From Protula sp. h YS-2021 (lineage: Eukaryota > Annelida > Polychaeta > Sabellida > Serpulidae), in contig OX457025.1 of assembly GCA_949752745.1 (NCBI GenBank), positions 96,785,804-96,849,803 of the forward strand: a DNA stretch of 64,000 nucleotides. Direction: 5' to 3'. Shown one piece after another: positions 48,366-58,918 of this stretch (positions within the stretch are counted from its first letter, which is position 1; the number at the start of each line of letters is the position of its first letter). The notes below the pieces were generated by a model. The model made no database searches. It was not told the DNA's origin and was given only the letters and a program-made list of their open reading frames with translations. Made by a program: the position numbers and the translations under genes.

Positions 48366-49344
48366 CCTATTTAGTATATTCATGCATGCTCTCTGTAAAA
48401 TAATAATTAAAAAACCTTTACTATTATCTCAGTTACACCCACATATTGGTAGTAAAACCAAATAAAAATAATAATAGAAATAAAACAAAAACAGCGAAAC
48501 GCGATTTTGCAAAGATTTTTAAAATAAATTTATTTTGATACAATAAAGTTTGTCATTTTTAGTAGTTCTTCAAAGAAATAGTCTTGTAGTAATCTCAAAG
48601 TAAATTTAGATTGAGAAATGAAATGACGCGATGGATCTTCCATTGTTTTCCTGTGTATGTGCCCGTACATTTTGTTATTTGGTATATGATGCTTAGGCGG
48701 AAAAATATTTAAATAAGCTATATGGCATCAACTTGATGTTTATTCAATAAAGATTGAAAAGCCAAAAAAAATGCTTGCTTGTATTTATTTTCCCCTTCTC
48801 TCCTTCCCTGTTCCTTGGGTGCAGAAAATGTATCAAAGCTCCCCCATTTCCCTCCCTCCCAAAAAGGATGGCAAATTGTTTCTACTTCAGAATTAAGATT
48901 TCCAAGTCTGACCTTCAATGCGGCCGTAGGTGATATACATTCATAAGTTGATATATCGTTTCATGTGTAAACATCCGGTGGCCTTGAGGGGTCAGCTGGG
49001 GTAGTATATCGGGGAAATATCAGAAACGGAAAAATGAACCATCACTGTTTAATATGGTATGACAGCCTGTCTCAAAAACCAGTTTCACATGCTGTTGTGG
49101 CATAGTTCGATACTGGTCTTGCTGTGCTTCGCCCGGAGATTGCAGTCGAACCCAAAAAAGCATACATGCAAAGAAAAATTCTCATCTCCGCCCTTGTTCT
49201 TATTCTGTGTTAATAAGTGTTTGCATAAACACTTAAGGAAATGTTTTATTTTGTAAAATAGATTTTTTGATACAGGATGAAATTAACTTTTCGGGAGTGG
49301 CAGTCGTGAGGTACAGTTGGCGACATGTACATTCTCTTGTATCT
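48366..49344. other. No gene seen
   Basis: AT-rich sequence without repeats or exons that I can support. Confidence 0.5.
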
Positions 49345-49980
49345 GTGGCCGTATTCACGAACATCTGAGTTTATTTACTTAGATATTAAACTTAGATCTC
49401 AAGATTAAACTTTGCTTACTTACGTCATATTCACTTACGTAAGTTTATCAACTTACATTCTAAGTCAATATTGCAAAATTTTCATAAAGAGTGCGACTGA
49501 TCGTAATCGTATAAACTGGTTGTCCATGTAAATATCGAAGGCCGATGAAAACTTTAAGATGTTTCGGGGCGGCAAAGCTTCTTCTTGTTTCCGACTCCAA
49601 ATTTTCGAGATTTTCCACCATCTTGAAAATCTATATCAAGGTAAGAGTTCATCGTCAATGTAAACTTCAAACTGATTACTCCTATCTCGAAACACTTTCC
49701 CTCCTAAAAACCCTTTCATATTCTTCATTTAATCTCAATAAAGTCATTGTTGCCAAGGTAAACAAAGCACTTCAGGTATTTAAATATCGCGTGGGATTGA
49801 ACTTAGAAATCTAAGTGTAGTCCGAAGTAAACTTAGAAGTTTGAACTTATATTTGAGTGGAAGTTTAAACTTACATTTTGTGAATACCGCTTAAGTTTAA
49901 CCAACGGGAAAGTTTACTGTTACATTTTTGCACTTAGATTGACTCTAAGTTTAAACTGACACTTTCGCGAATGCCGCCAC
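49345..49980. mobile_element. MITE-like element with GTGGCCGTATTCACGAA ends
   Basis: The left end GTGGCCGTATTCACGAACAT is mirrored by the right end GACACTTTCGCGAATGCCGCCAC. The interior is dense in AAACTTAGAT / AAGTTTAAACT motifs in both orientations, and an internal TTTTGTGAATACCGCTTA near 49876 looks like another copy of the end. No coding capacity. Target duplication is not resolved. Confidence 0.7.
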
Positions 49981-50382
49981 TGGCTTACGGGTGAATATAC
50001 CAGGTTGGCTATGGTTACGGCCTGTCCCTAAACAAAAATTATTGCCAATATCTGCAGACAATAACTGAATTGTGTCAGTGTAATTACGGGCAATTTGGTG
50101 CCATGATTATTGGTTTTAACTTAGTCCCAGATGACTCTTGCGGTCTTCCTATGACAGCAAGAGTGATAGTTCCTATAATAGAACGTGTCATTGATGTCAG
50201 TTTTGTTAATCTCGGCGCATGACTCAGGCCACTGACGTTAATTTAGAAAGAGTGCATCACACAAATGACCCAATTATAAACACAACGCACAATTTCTATG
50301 GTTAAACAACAATTTTGTACTGAGAAAAATATGTTTTCTTGGGATCAAGATAAAAAATCTCCCATTATCTCCCACAGCAACA

Positions 50383-50724
50383 ATAAGTCGATTCGCACTT
50401 TTACTTTGCCGAAAAGTTTTTGCGGTTCGGCTGAATTTAGGTGGGATAACGATATAAAGAAATGATAGAAAAAACGGCAAAAATCAACAAAATCCCATTT
50501 TATCAGCAAACATGTTCTCATGTTGGTTATTAAAGGGACTGAATAATATGTAAAATACTTTTTAGAAGATCGTATGATGGCTTTATAAATTTGAAAGTGT
50601 GCATGTTCAAAGAAAATTAGAATTTTGATGTTTTCCCTTATCATTTCTTTATAATTTATCTCCCAACATTTGCAGTCAAAACAACACCTCCACTGGAAAG
50701 ACTCAAAAGTGCGAATTGGCTTAT
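50383..50724. mobile_element. Subfamily A small inverted-terminal element, copy 1
   Basis: Ends ATAAGTCGATTCGCACTTTT and AAAGTGCGAATTGGCTTAT. The body carries CGGCTGAATTTAGGTGGGAT, AAAGAAATGATAGAAAAAAC and, inverted near the right end, TTATCATTTCTTTATAATTT. Length 342 bp. No open frame of significance. Confidence 0.85.
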
Positions 50725-50733
50725 GGCTGTACA

Positions 50734-51075
50734 ATAAGCCAATTTGACTTTGACTTTTTCAGAAACGTTTTTACGTTTCGGCTGAATTCAGGTGGGATAA
50801 GGATATAAAGAAATGATAGATAAAAACCAAAAAAATCAACAAAATTGCATTTTGTTAGCAACATATTCACATGTTGGTTATTAAAGGGAGTGAATAATAT
50901 GTAAAATAGCTTTTAAAGATGATATGATGACTTCATAAATTTGAAAGCGTGCATGTTGAAAGGAAATTAGAAACTTGATGTTTTTCCTTATCATTTCTTT
51001 ATAATTTATCCCAAAAATATTTGCATCCGAAACAACACCTTCACCGAAAAGACCCGAAAATGCGAACTAGCTTAT
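50734..51075. mobile_element. Subfamily A small inverted-terminal element, copy 2
   Basis: Ends ATAAGCCAATTTGACTTTG and AATGCGAACTAGCTTAT, length 342 bp, same internal order as copy 1, from which it is separated by only nine bases. The two are direct tandem copies. Confidence 0.85.
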
Positions 51076-51131
51076 TACAGGAACTGTGACCATTTCTGTC
51101 CTAGGAAGATTGAGCAAGTCATCTTCATGCA

Positions 51132-51490
51132 ATAAGCCAAGTCACACTTTGGGTGTTTCGAATAATTTTCGAAAGAAATTTGATTTTCAACTGCGAGGGA
51201 ACCAAAAAAATTAAAGAAATGACAGAAAAATATGGAAGAAATATCGCAAAAACAGCTTATACTCGGAACACAAAAGAAATTGAAACTTGAAACTATTTGT
51301 TAAAACTTATAATACATTTTTAAATAGCACAGGAGTTGTTAAAAACCTAACTGCTCTTTGGTGCAAGAGAAATTTGACATTTAGGTGAAATCTCTCTATC
51401 ATTTCTTTCACTTTTTACCCGGTTACTTTTATTCGAATCGCAGAACTTTTGCACATTTTTGTTGGGAACGCCCTAAGTGTGATTTGGCTT
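51132..51490. mobile_element. Subfamily B small inverted-terminal element
   Basis: Ends ATAAGCCAAGTCACACTTTGGG and CCCTAAGTGTGATTTGGCTT (about 20 bp, imperfect). The body is homologous to the interrupted copy at 24563-25685, including GAAACTTGAAACTATTTGTT and GGTGCAAGAGAAATTTGACA. The terminal motif is clearly related to that of subfamily A although the bodies differ. Confidence 0.85.
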
Positions 51491-51866
51491 GTGGGTAACT
51501 GGGGGCATAATGAGCGATATTTGGAGTTTATAGCAGTTTTATACCAATACAACTTCTTCGCTATTTAAGCTAAGTAATAACACTTTTCTAAATGGTAAAA
51601 ATTATTCAAAGAGCTAGCTTCCTGGCATGTGACAAATAGGCCAAAATGTCTGCAATTGCGTTTTGCCCTCACGCAAGAACTGGCAGTTTTTGATCACGTG
51701 ATGAAAATGTTAAATCTTATTGGTAGATGTAAGGTTGTGACGTGAACTCAAGAATAGAAAGGGTCCGCTGGGACTAGTTTTACCATTGGTAACTGTAAAC
51801 AAGTGGGTGATAATATAGGTTTTGTGCTAAGACATAAGATAAGAGCTTACTCTGCACGACAGTAAT
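51491..51866. other. No gene seen
   Basis: Ordinary AT-rich sequence preceding a short open frame; no promoter motif I would defend. Confidence 0.4.
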
Positions 51867-52070
51867 ATGTCAAGTAGTTTCCGGGTGCATGTAATAGTTT
51901 CAAGTATTTTGTTATTTAGTTTAACTCCTTTCTTTCAAGTTATTTTCATTAGATACTTCTCTTCGTCTCTGGCGGGTAGATGTAAACAATACAAACAAAA
52001 TTACCTGAAGTTTGTAACCACAACTCTCGCGGAAATAGACGAAACTGTGAATTGTTTTTATTCCAAATAA
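51867..52070 (+). CDS. Hypothetical small membrane-anchored ORF, 67 residues
   Basis: An ATG frame begins MSSSFRVHVIVSSILLFSLT and continues PFFQVIFIRYF, giving one long hydrophobic segment at about residues 7-29, then a polar tail with KQYKQNYLKF and ETVNCFYSK before TAA. Composition is protein-like and not a repeat translation. There is no homologue elsewhere in the window and no recognised domain. It could be a short secreted or membrane protein, the first exon of a larger gene, or chance. Confidence 0.25.
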   Translation: MSSSFRVHVIVSSILLFSLTPFFQVIFIRYFSSSLAGRCKQYKQNYLKFVTTTLAEIDETVNCFYSK

Positions 52071-52385
52071 CTCTTCTCTAAAACTTGTATAAAGTACCAG
52101 TAAATCATTAAATTACAAAAATAAAAAAAAGATTTAGCGAGTCCACTGACTCTGCTAAAAATGATTATTTGGAAAATCGGGCTCATATACAAAATTAAGG
52201 AGACCTCGAATTTTTGTTTACTTGTTATTGTTGTGTTTTTTTTCAAAACAACCATAACAGATAATAACAATAATATTAATTTAAGATATCTATGCGATAA
52301 CAAAAGAAAAAAACACGGAAGAAAAGGGATATACATTTGGTCTCCCCATCTATTATTTATAAGTATGGTCTCCCCAGGTCTCAAG

Positions 52386-52386
52386 G

Positions 52387-52470
<84 letters not shown>

Positions 52471-52487
52471 ATATATATATATATATG
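52386..52487. repeat. TA dinucleotide microsatellite
   Basis: A nearly pure (TA)n run of about 100 bp with one CA interruption near 52467. It follows a GGTCTCCCC-type satellite fragment at 52338-52380. Confidence 0.95.
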
Positions 52488-52544
52488 GGCTGAAACTATA
52501 GAAGCGCAAAACAACGAAGAGGGGGTAAATCAATACCTCGCTGT

Positions 52545-53720
52545 TATTGGATGGGCCCATCCTACGGATGGGCTATTTCAATACAACAGTGACCCGCACA
52601 TTTCGATGTCTACATATATCGACGAATTTTCGAAATTTTTTCAACGTTGGGCTAGAGACGAAAAAAGTTTTGGGTAACGAAAATCAACGTCGCATCAAAG
52701 GATTGTTTTTATTAAGCGTATGGTCATTGAATATTAAAAACATTGAGTAGGCGTTGATCTATGGTCACACATCTATGGTCACTTATCTATGGTTACACAT
52801 CTATGGTCACACATCTATGGTCACACATCTATGGTCACACATGTGATTACAACCAAATAATACCAGATTTAATTTTAGAGAAGTGTTTTGAGGGCAAAAT
52901 CAACGTCATCACATCGTTACTTATCCAATGTTTAGTCAACGTTGTTTCAATGACGTTGAACTATGAACGCCATCAATCAAAACCAAATTACAACCAGATT
53001 CAATATTGCGATGCGGCGTGATCACTGACGCAGCCTCAAATCGACATTTTCTCGATGTCAGAATGTCTACTGGGATAAAACGTGATAAAAGCTGTGTTGA
53101 GTAAGGTTTAGATGCAACTGGTAACTTGGCAGCATTTTGAATAAAGATTTTTAAAGAATTCCGAAATTTTAAGATTTGATAATTGTATTTTTTATGGCCC
53201 AAGTGTACTTTTCTCTACTCAGTAGCGAAAACGGTCTAGTCCATACGTCACTTCTCGCGGTTATTGCATAGCCAAAGTATTTCCGGTGTCTATAACTGGC
53301 AGAAATTTCTAAATTTAACAAAGCTTTGTGACGAGCGCATGGAAAATGGGAAACACACGAACATAAATCACTGACCCAACCCACCCACCCCCGCGTGGAA
53401 ATTCACCTCACCCTGAACCTAATTATTGTTTGTTTCAACCAAGTAAACATTGCAACGTTCCATCAACGCTGGACAGAGGCCACAACTCAACATCAGGTCC
53501 ATTTCGGATTTGGTTCATTATGGAAAGAATGCATTAAAGTCGCCTGTAAACATTAAAAAATTCAAAACATTCAAACGATGATTTTGAACTTGCGATATTG
53601 ACCTGACTAAGTCGCAATATTAAATCTGGTTGTAATTTTGCTCACGACCATAGATCAGCATTTAACAAATGGATTTATCATAACGTTGAACAGACGCTGG
53701 ACAAGCAGCACCGTTTAGAC
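52545..53720. repeat. ACGTTG-rich dispersed repeat, occupied-site reference
   Basis: TCAACGTTGGG, AACGAAAA(T/C)CAACGTCG, CAAAATCAACGTC and GTTTAGTCAACGTTG recur, and the stretch matches 57044-57560 over several hundred bases (for example TTTTCTCGATGTCAGAATGTCTACTGGGATAAAACGTGA versus its partner near 57400). It carries a private 14-bp minisatellite. The segment GATGTCTACATATATCGAC near 52606 matches the flanks of the element at 56437-57041 without that element. Confidence 0.75.
52757..52845 (+). repeat. 14-bp minisatellite, six units
   Basis: Six units of ATCTATGGTCACAC, two of them with single changes. The homologous repeat at about 57199 has a single unit (ATCTATGGTCGCAC), so the array expanded here. 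Confidence 0.93.
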
Positions 53721-53721
53721 G

Positions 53722-54375
53722 TTGCTATTGGTCTCAAACCTCTCACTCATTTTTCCACTCCGTCTCTCTCATTTTCCCACTACCTCTCACTCATTTTCTC
53801 ACTCCCTCGCACTCACTTTCCAACTCTATATCATTTTCTTATTCATACATTCTTTCACTCCCATTCCATCGTTCTATCATTCATTCTGTTACCCCTCTCA
53901 TTCAATCTCTCACTACCTTTCACTTAATCTCTCGCTCCCCTCACTCAATCTCTCACCTCCACTCACTCAATCTCTCACTACCTATCACTTAGTCTCTCAC
54001 TCCTCCTCACTCAGTCTCTCACTACCTCTCACTCAATCTGTCACCCCTCTCACTCATTCTCTCACCACCTCTCACTCAATCTCTCCCTCACCTTCACCCA
54101 ATCTCTCACTCCCTCTTCCTCAGTCTCTCATCTCCTCTCCCTCAGTCTCTCACTCCCCTCACTCAATCTCTCACCCCCTCTCATTCAATTTCTCACTACC
54201 CATCACTCAATTTCTCACTCCTCCTCACTCAATCTCTCACCCCCTCTCACCAAATTTTCTCACTCCCCCTCACTCAGTCTCTCACTCCCTCTCATTCAAT
54301 CTCTCCCGCGATCTCCCGTCACTCAATATCTCACTCCCTCCCCCTCAGTCTCTCACTCTCTCATTCTCTTTATCA
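53722..54375. repeat. 22-bp polypyrimidine minisatellite
   Basis: About 25-30 imperfect units of the type ACTCAATCTCTCACTCCCTC, average period 22 bp, almost entirely C and T on the plus strand. It is translated as a 249-residue SLTQSLTT-like frame on the plus strand, which I treat as an artefact of the repeat. Long mirror-like polypyrimidine tracts can form triplex DNA in general; that has not been shown here. Confidence 0.93.
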
Positions 54376-54610
54376 CACACTTGCAATAAAAAACAAGTTA
54401 AATTAAACATATCAACATATGCCGAAAGCAGAAATTTGAAATGTATGATTCATTTTAAAGTATTAGTCTAGCCGCCGTGACAAAAACACATGTATGTAAA
54501 AATGGCTTTAAACATGTATAAAAAGGATGATAGTAAAAGCGAGCCTTTTGTTTACTACAGGCTGCGCGCTTTGGATAAACAAAGTGGGACTCATATTGGC
54601 AGTGATCCGG

Positions 54611-55343
54611 ATGGCACCCAGGTCGTTACGCACCTTGTGTAAAGTGGAATCTCCGCGAACTCCTGGCTGTCGCCAGTCGGAGTGACCTCATATCATAAGG
54701 TGTCTAAGAAAAGAGGGATCTGTCCAATCAAATTTGAGGTGTGTGAAGCAACGGTTCTTCACCGCGCACGCGCAACAGCGTTGTTGCTAGGGCAACGAGT
54801 GTACAACACAGATGTGCAAGGTTTTCGAAAAGATACCATTCTAAAAGGGCAACCCTTGAAACTGAGCGCTACTAAAATTAATATCGATAACGATAAAACA
54901 ATCGACAGTGGTATCCATGTGCCAGAGCTAAAAATAGATCGAGTGGAAAGCTGTAGGCCAAATACCGCGCAGCTATGTGTAGAAGCAAGGCCCGTGGAGA
55001 AGGCAGCTCTTCAGCCGAGACCCAAAACGGCACCGTCCCACCTTCCCTCAAACCGCTCATTATGAACCCGCCAGATGGCGCAGTACCGGATGTGCAGGAG
55101 TCGTTCTTGCGAATCACTTCCGCCACCGGCCAGCGAACGCGACAGAAAATTCACATCAAAGAAACAACAGCGGTCAACGAATCGCAGCCCCTTCCGGTTA
55201 AACACAGGACTCTCTCGTTCTCAACTCTAAACCAACTACAGAAACATCTGAAGGACAAAATGGAAGGACTACCCCCGGGGTTGTATTCTCACCTCAACAA
55301 GATGATTGACAGTCACTCTTCAAAACCTCAACAAAACAGCTGA
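54611..55343 (+). pseudogene. Candidate gene of unknown function, split over three frames
   Basis: Three overlapping plus-strand frames read like successive parts of one protein. The first, from ATG 54611, begins MAPRSLRTLCKVESPRTPGC and stops at 54685. The second is open 54643-55065 and contains SKKRGICPIKFEVCEATVLH, GQRVYNTDVQGFRKDTILKG and RPKTAPS. The third, open to 55343, contains SLKPLIMNPPDGAVPDVQES and LNQLQKHLKDKMEGLPPGLY before QQNS-stop. The region is CpG-richer and less AT-rich than its surroundings, and the codon texture is protein-like. About 230 residues would result if two frameshifts were ignored. It may be a retrocopy or decayed gene, a real gene with base-calling indels, or a gene with very short introns I did not see. 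No family recognised. Confidence 0.5.
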
Positions 55344-55826
55344 AAAGGCGAAATAAGCCACCAGCTAGCGCCACCAGCAAACGTCACTTCCTGGTGGCGA
55401 GGAGAGAACTGCCAGATACATTTAAGACGTCAAAAATGGCGGACAAAGAACGCTTAGGATAAATGCGATGAATAATCAGTGTCGATCCAAGGATATCCTT
55501 TAAATGTAATACCGGGTGGGGGAAAGGATCGGATACGGGGGAGGAGCGAGTTTAATTGGTTTCATATTCAGTGTTCTGCAGAATTAAATTAAAAGACAAA
55601 TCATAATACAATCTGCTGCTTCAAAGAAAAACACTCCTCCCCAAAAAGACCAAAAATACGATACAGTTCTTTATTAAAATGTAATAGGTATATGCATTTT
55701 TTCATCTATTATTATATTGCTACTTTCTTGATTTCTAAGCATCTGAACTTAGAAACTTCGAGAGCCATATTTTATTATAAATAAGTTATCAGAAGAGTGT
55801 ATGTTCTCGGTTTTTTTACTGGCCCA
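55344..55826. other. No gene seen
   Basis: Sequence following the candidate gene, including a G-rich stretch near 55510-55550; no exon or known repeat identified. Confidence 0.45.
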
Positions 55827-56136
55827 ATGGAGCTGGCTGCAGCAGTTTTGGCAGCCAAGGCAGCAAAGTTCTTAGAATCTGAGCTGCGTTACTCGGACGT
55901 AAAGCATTTTTTCTATACGGATAGTAAAGTCGTATTGGGTTATATTTAGAACAAAGCTTCGCGTTTTCACGTCTTTGTTGCCAATCGCGTCGGACTTATT
56001 CACACTTACACTAGTGTAGACCAATGGCACCATGTGCCCGGTACCTTGAACATTGCGGCCTTGGCCTCCAGAGGCTGCTTCGTTGAAGAACTTCGGAAGT
56101 CAAGATGGTCATTTAGACATCTGGAGAGTAACGCAT
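55827..56136 (+). pseudogene. BEL/Pao retrotransposon RNase H fragment
   Basis: The frame from ATG 55827 reads MELAAAVLAAKAAKFLESEL, then FFYTDSKVVLGYI, an in-frame TAG at about 55947, then SRFHVFVANRVGLIH, WHHVPGTLNIAALASRGC and a stop at 56136. ELxAAVLA, YTDSKVVLGYI, RVxxIH and WxxVPGxxNxADxASRG are the conserved string of BEL/Pao RNase H, which degrades the RNA strand of the replication intermediate. The stop and the truncation on both sides show it is dead. Its relation to the longer BEL/Pao pol at 60876-63300 is unclear; it may be a different copy. Confidence 0.85.
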
Positions 56137-56436
56137 GACGTCATGAAAATATTCATCACATCACTGTCTGGACAGTGACAATCATACAGAATAGTGGTTA
56201 TTGCTCCGTCAAAGTCCCTTTCTGGTTATCGGATAACACAGTATATGCCGAAGCCAAATTTCATGAATGCCTTTCAAAAGGAGGCGGTAAAATCTGCAGT
56301 ACTCCTGAATATCGCACACTTTATTCCTAATTTTTATCAGCTCCAAATCTTTGCCATCGCCATGCAGTACTAGGCTTAAATTTCCATTCAGCCTTAACAC
56401 GATTTGTTTTCTGAGAAGATGTTTTTGCGAAGTCTA
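56137..56436. repeat. Dispersed repeat, partner of 22330-22600
   Basis: It matches 22335-22600 (CATGAATGCCTTTCAAAAGGAGGCGGTAAAA class motifs, with substitutions), ending at AACACGATTTGTTTT. It is the host sequence into which the 605-bp element at 56437 inserted. Confidence 0.75.
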
Positions 56437-57041
56437 CATCCCAGCAAACAACCGACGTCTTTTGTGGTTGAAAAAAAGGTTGGATTTTGGTCGCGACGAC
56501 TTCACAACCATATTCTGAGCTATTACTCCAAAACGCGACTTTATTCCGACGTCGAGGCGACGTCGGTTGTCAGGACGTCATTCCGACGTTGCAAAAACGA
56601 CCAAAAAGCGATGAACATTATTATTGCTAACCGGAAATGGAAGTCATTTTGAAAAAGAGGAAGAAAAAACGTAATTTTTACATGAAAATTGTAGAATTTT
56701 GATGGCGCATCGGTATTTTTCTTCCTAGATTTTAAAAATGTACATGGGAAATGCTTTCGTATGTATTTCACAACAGCAGTTGAATGATTAATTATCCATT
56801 AATTATCCCTAGTCAGTTTCAGGTCGGAATCCGACGTCGGTTCCAATTTCATATACAACCTAAAACCGACTTAATTCCGACGCCGGATTTAGGTCGGAAC
56901 CCGACGTCATTCTGACGTTGAAAACCCAACGTCGGTTCCATTTCATATACAACCAAAACCGACACGTCAGTCCGACGTCGGAAACGTCGGGTTACGCCGT
57001 CGACCCGACGTCATTCTGACGTCTTAATTTTTCCTGGGATG
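56437..57041. mobile_element. 605-bp MITE with CATCCCAG ends and TA target site
   Basis: The left end CATCCCAGCAAACAACCGAC and the right end, read on the other strand, CATCCCAGGAAAAATTAAGA share an inverted CATCCCAGNAAA terminus. TA lies immediately outside both ends (56435-56436 and 57042-57043). Subterminal regions are packed with CCGACGTCGG-like motifs. A related host repeat at about 52606 (GTCTACATATATCGAC) lacks the insert. TA duplication is the signature of Tc1/mariner-like and some other transposases; no transposase is encoded. The frame at 56404-56652 crosses the left end and is not a gene. Confidence 0.82.
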
Positions 57042-57640
57042 TATCGTAGATTTTCCGAAATTCATTCAACGTTGGGTTACAGACGTTAACTGAGCATCAG
57101 AAACAGTTGGGTATTCGGTAACGAAAACCAACGTCGAGTCTAATGATTGTTGATATTAAACGTGTGTTAATTGAATGCCAAAGACATTGCGTTGGCGTTA
57201 ATCTATGGTCGCACATGTGATCACAACACAATTACAACCAAATTTAATTTTTCGGAAGTAATTTTGCTGGCAAAATCAACGTCTACACATTGTTGTTTAT
57301 CCAACGTCTATTCAACGTAGTGTCAAAGACGTTGATCTATGGTCGCAACCAAATTCAATGGTGAGATTTGATCTGGTTACTAAGGCAGCATCAAATCTAC
57401 GTTTTCTTGACGCCAGAATGTCTACTTGGGTAAAACGTGACAAAAGCTGTTTTGAGTAGCGTTTAGATGTGACTTTGAAGGAACATTTTTTAAGAAATCT
57501 GAATGTTTAAGGGTTCATAATCACCCCAAGTGTAATTTTCACTACTCGGTAGCGAAAAGGACCTATTTTTAGTTTTGTTTCAGGATTTAAATATTTGTCT
57601 AGAATCAATAAACAAATGGTAAATAAATGGCAAGTGAGAG
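57042..57640. repeat. ACGTTG-rich dispersed repeat
   Basis: Homologue of 52606-53240, with motifs such as TTCAACGTTGGGTTACAGAC, AACCAACGTCGAGTC, CCAACGTCTATTCAACG and TCTTGACGCCAGAATGTCTA. It has a single ATCTATGGTCGCAC unit. Confidence 0.75.
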
Positions 57641-57642
57641 AG

Positions 57643-57915
57643 ACCCCTTCCCCTCAGTACTCCCTCCCCAACACCCCTTCTCCTCAGTACTCCTTCCGAA
57701 CCACCCCTTTCCGTCAGTACTCCCTCTGAACCACGCCCTTCCCTTCAGTACCCCCTTACCACGACCCCCTTCCCCTTAGTACCCCTCCCACCACCTCCTT
57801 TTCCTCAGTATCCCTACCAAATACCACCGTGCAATCAGTATCTCTCTCCACCACCCCTTCCGCTCAGTACCCCTTCCCAACGCCCCTTTTCCACAGTTCC
57901 CCATCACCTCCCCGC
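57643..57915. repeat. ~30-bp C-rich minisatellite
   Basis: About nine degenerate units of the pattern CCCCTTCCCCTCAGTACTCC followed by about ten variable bases (for example CTCCCCAACA). Purine-poor on the plus strand. Confidence 0.88.
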
Positions 57916-58564
57916 ACCATCCCCCCCCCCAAGATCCCCTCCACAAGTCCCTCCTACAAAGCCACAGCGCATTTCACCCTTTGTGAATTTATTAGGTTTA
58001 ATACACAACAGAATGAGTAAAGAGCCGTACAAAAAACAAGAAGAGTCACTTGAGCCACACAATTACTCACCCCCCCCCCCCATCGACCCCTACCCCGTCT
58101 TGCTTTCCGTGCAAATTGCAGGCACTCCGTGGCATTGTTACTTTTTTAAATTCATTGGAAACAGGTTTTTAGAAACCACCATGGCTGAAAAATAGTTTTC
58201 AGATTAACCGATTTCACCTCTGCGTTTTAGTCTTGTAGGATTTGGATTGCTGTTGTTGTTTTTGTTTTCAAGTAAGGCAAAAACAAAAGCTCATGCGAGA
58301 TCCTTGCATCCGTAATAATTATGAAAAATTTCATTATCCAATGAGCACGCGACACTCAATAGACGTTGGATAAACGTCGCGATTCAACGCCGGATCAAGG
58401 TCGTGACTTGGTTGTATGTGACAGCATATTAAACCTTGATAGACTTCGAGGGATCGGCGTGGGATAGACTTTGGGGGGGGCGACGTGTGAAAGGCGTCGG
58501 GAAAGGTCGCTGTATAGACATGGGCAAAGCGACATTTCTATGATAAAATGCCTGCCCTTCTATC
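57916..58564. other. No gene seen
   Basis: Contains C10 runs near 57921 and 58071 and a few ACGTTG-like motifs near 58365-58395 (GACGTTGGATAAACGTCGC), suggesting another degraded member of the ACGTTG class. No exon. Confidence 0.4.
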
Positions 58565-58918
58565 AAACTAACGTTTTATTTCGTAAAACCAGCTTTTACG
58601 AGTAAAAGCGCAATTTGCGTTCTCCACTTTTAGATGGGTTTCCCTTTGGTTAGATTTACCACACAACAGAAACAAACCTTTTCTCGCAGATAGAATGAAC
58701 CCTATCCCGCCTTTCATCCAGCCAACCAATGAGAACGTAGATAACACAAAGTGCTACGTCATTGAAGATGTCAGTCATTCCCTTTAAGCCCAAAATAGGT
58801 GGTGTCAACTCACCCAGGCTTGTAGGGGCTGGATAGGAGGGAAGATAGACTAAAAGTGGAGAACACGAATTGCGCTTTTACTCGTAAAAGCTCGTTTTAC
58901 GAAATAAAACGTTAGTTT
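58565..58918. mobile_element. Foldback-type element with 68-bp inverted ends
   Basis: AAACTAACGTTTTATTTCGT through CTCCACTTTTAG (58565-58632) is the near-perfect reverse complement of CTAAAAGTGGAG through GAAATAAAACGTTAGTTT (58850-58918). Each arm itself contains an inner palindrome, GCTTTTACGAGTAAAAGC. Further partial copies follow at about 58940-58975 and 59035-59075 (CAACTTTTAGATGGGA, ACCAGTTAGATGGG). The 217-bp core has no open frame. Confidence 0.8.

Noticed and set aside
53722..54471. A 249-residue open frame on the plus strand
   Set aside because: It is a translation of a 22-bp C/T-rich minisatellite; the peptide is only S, L, T, P, Q and H until the array ends.
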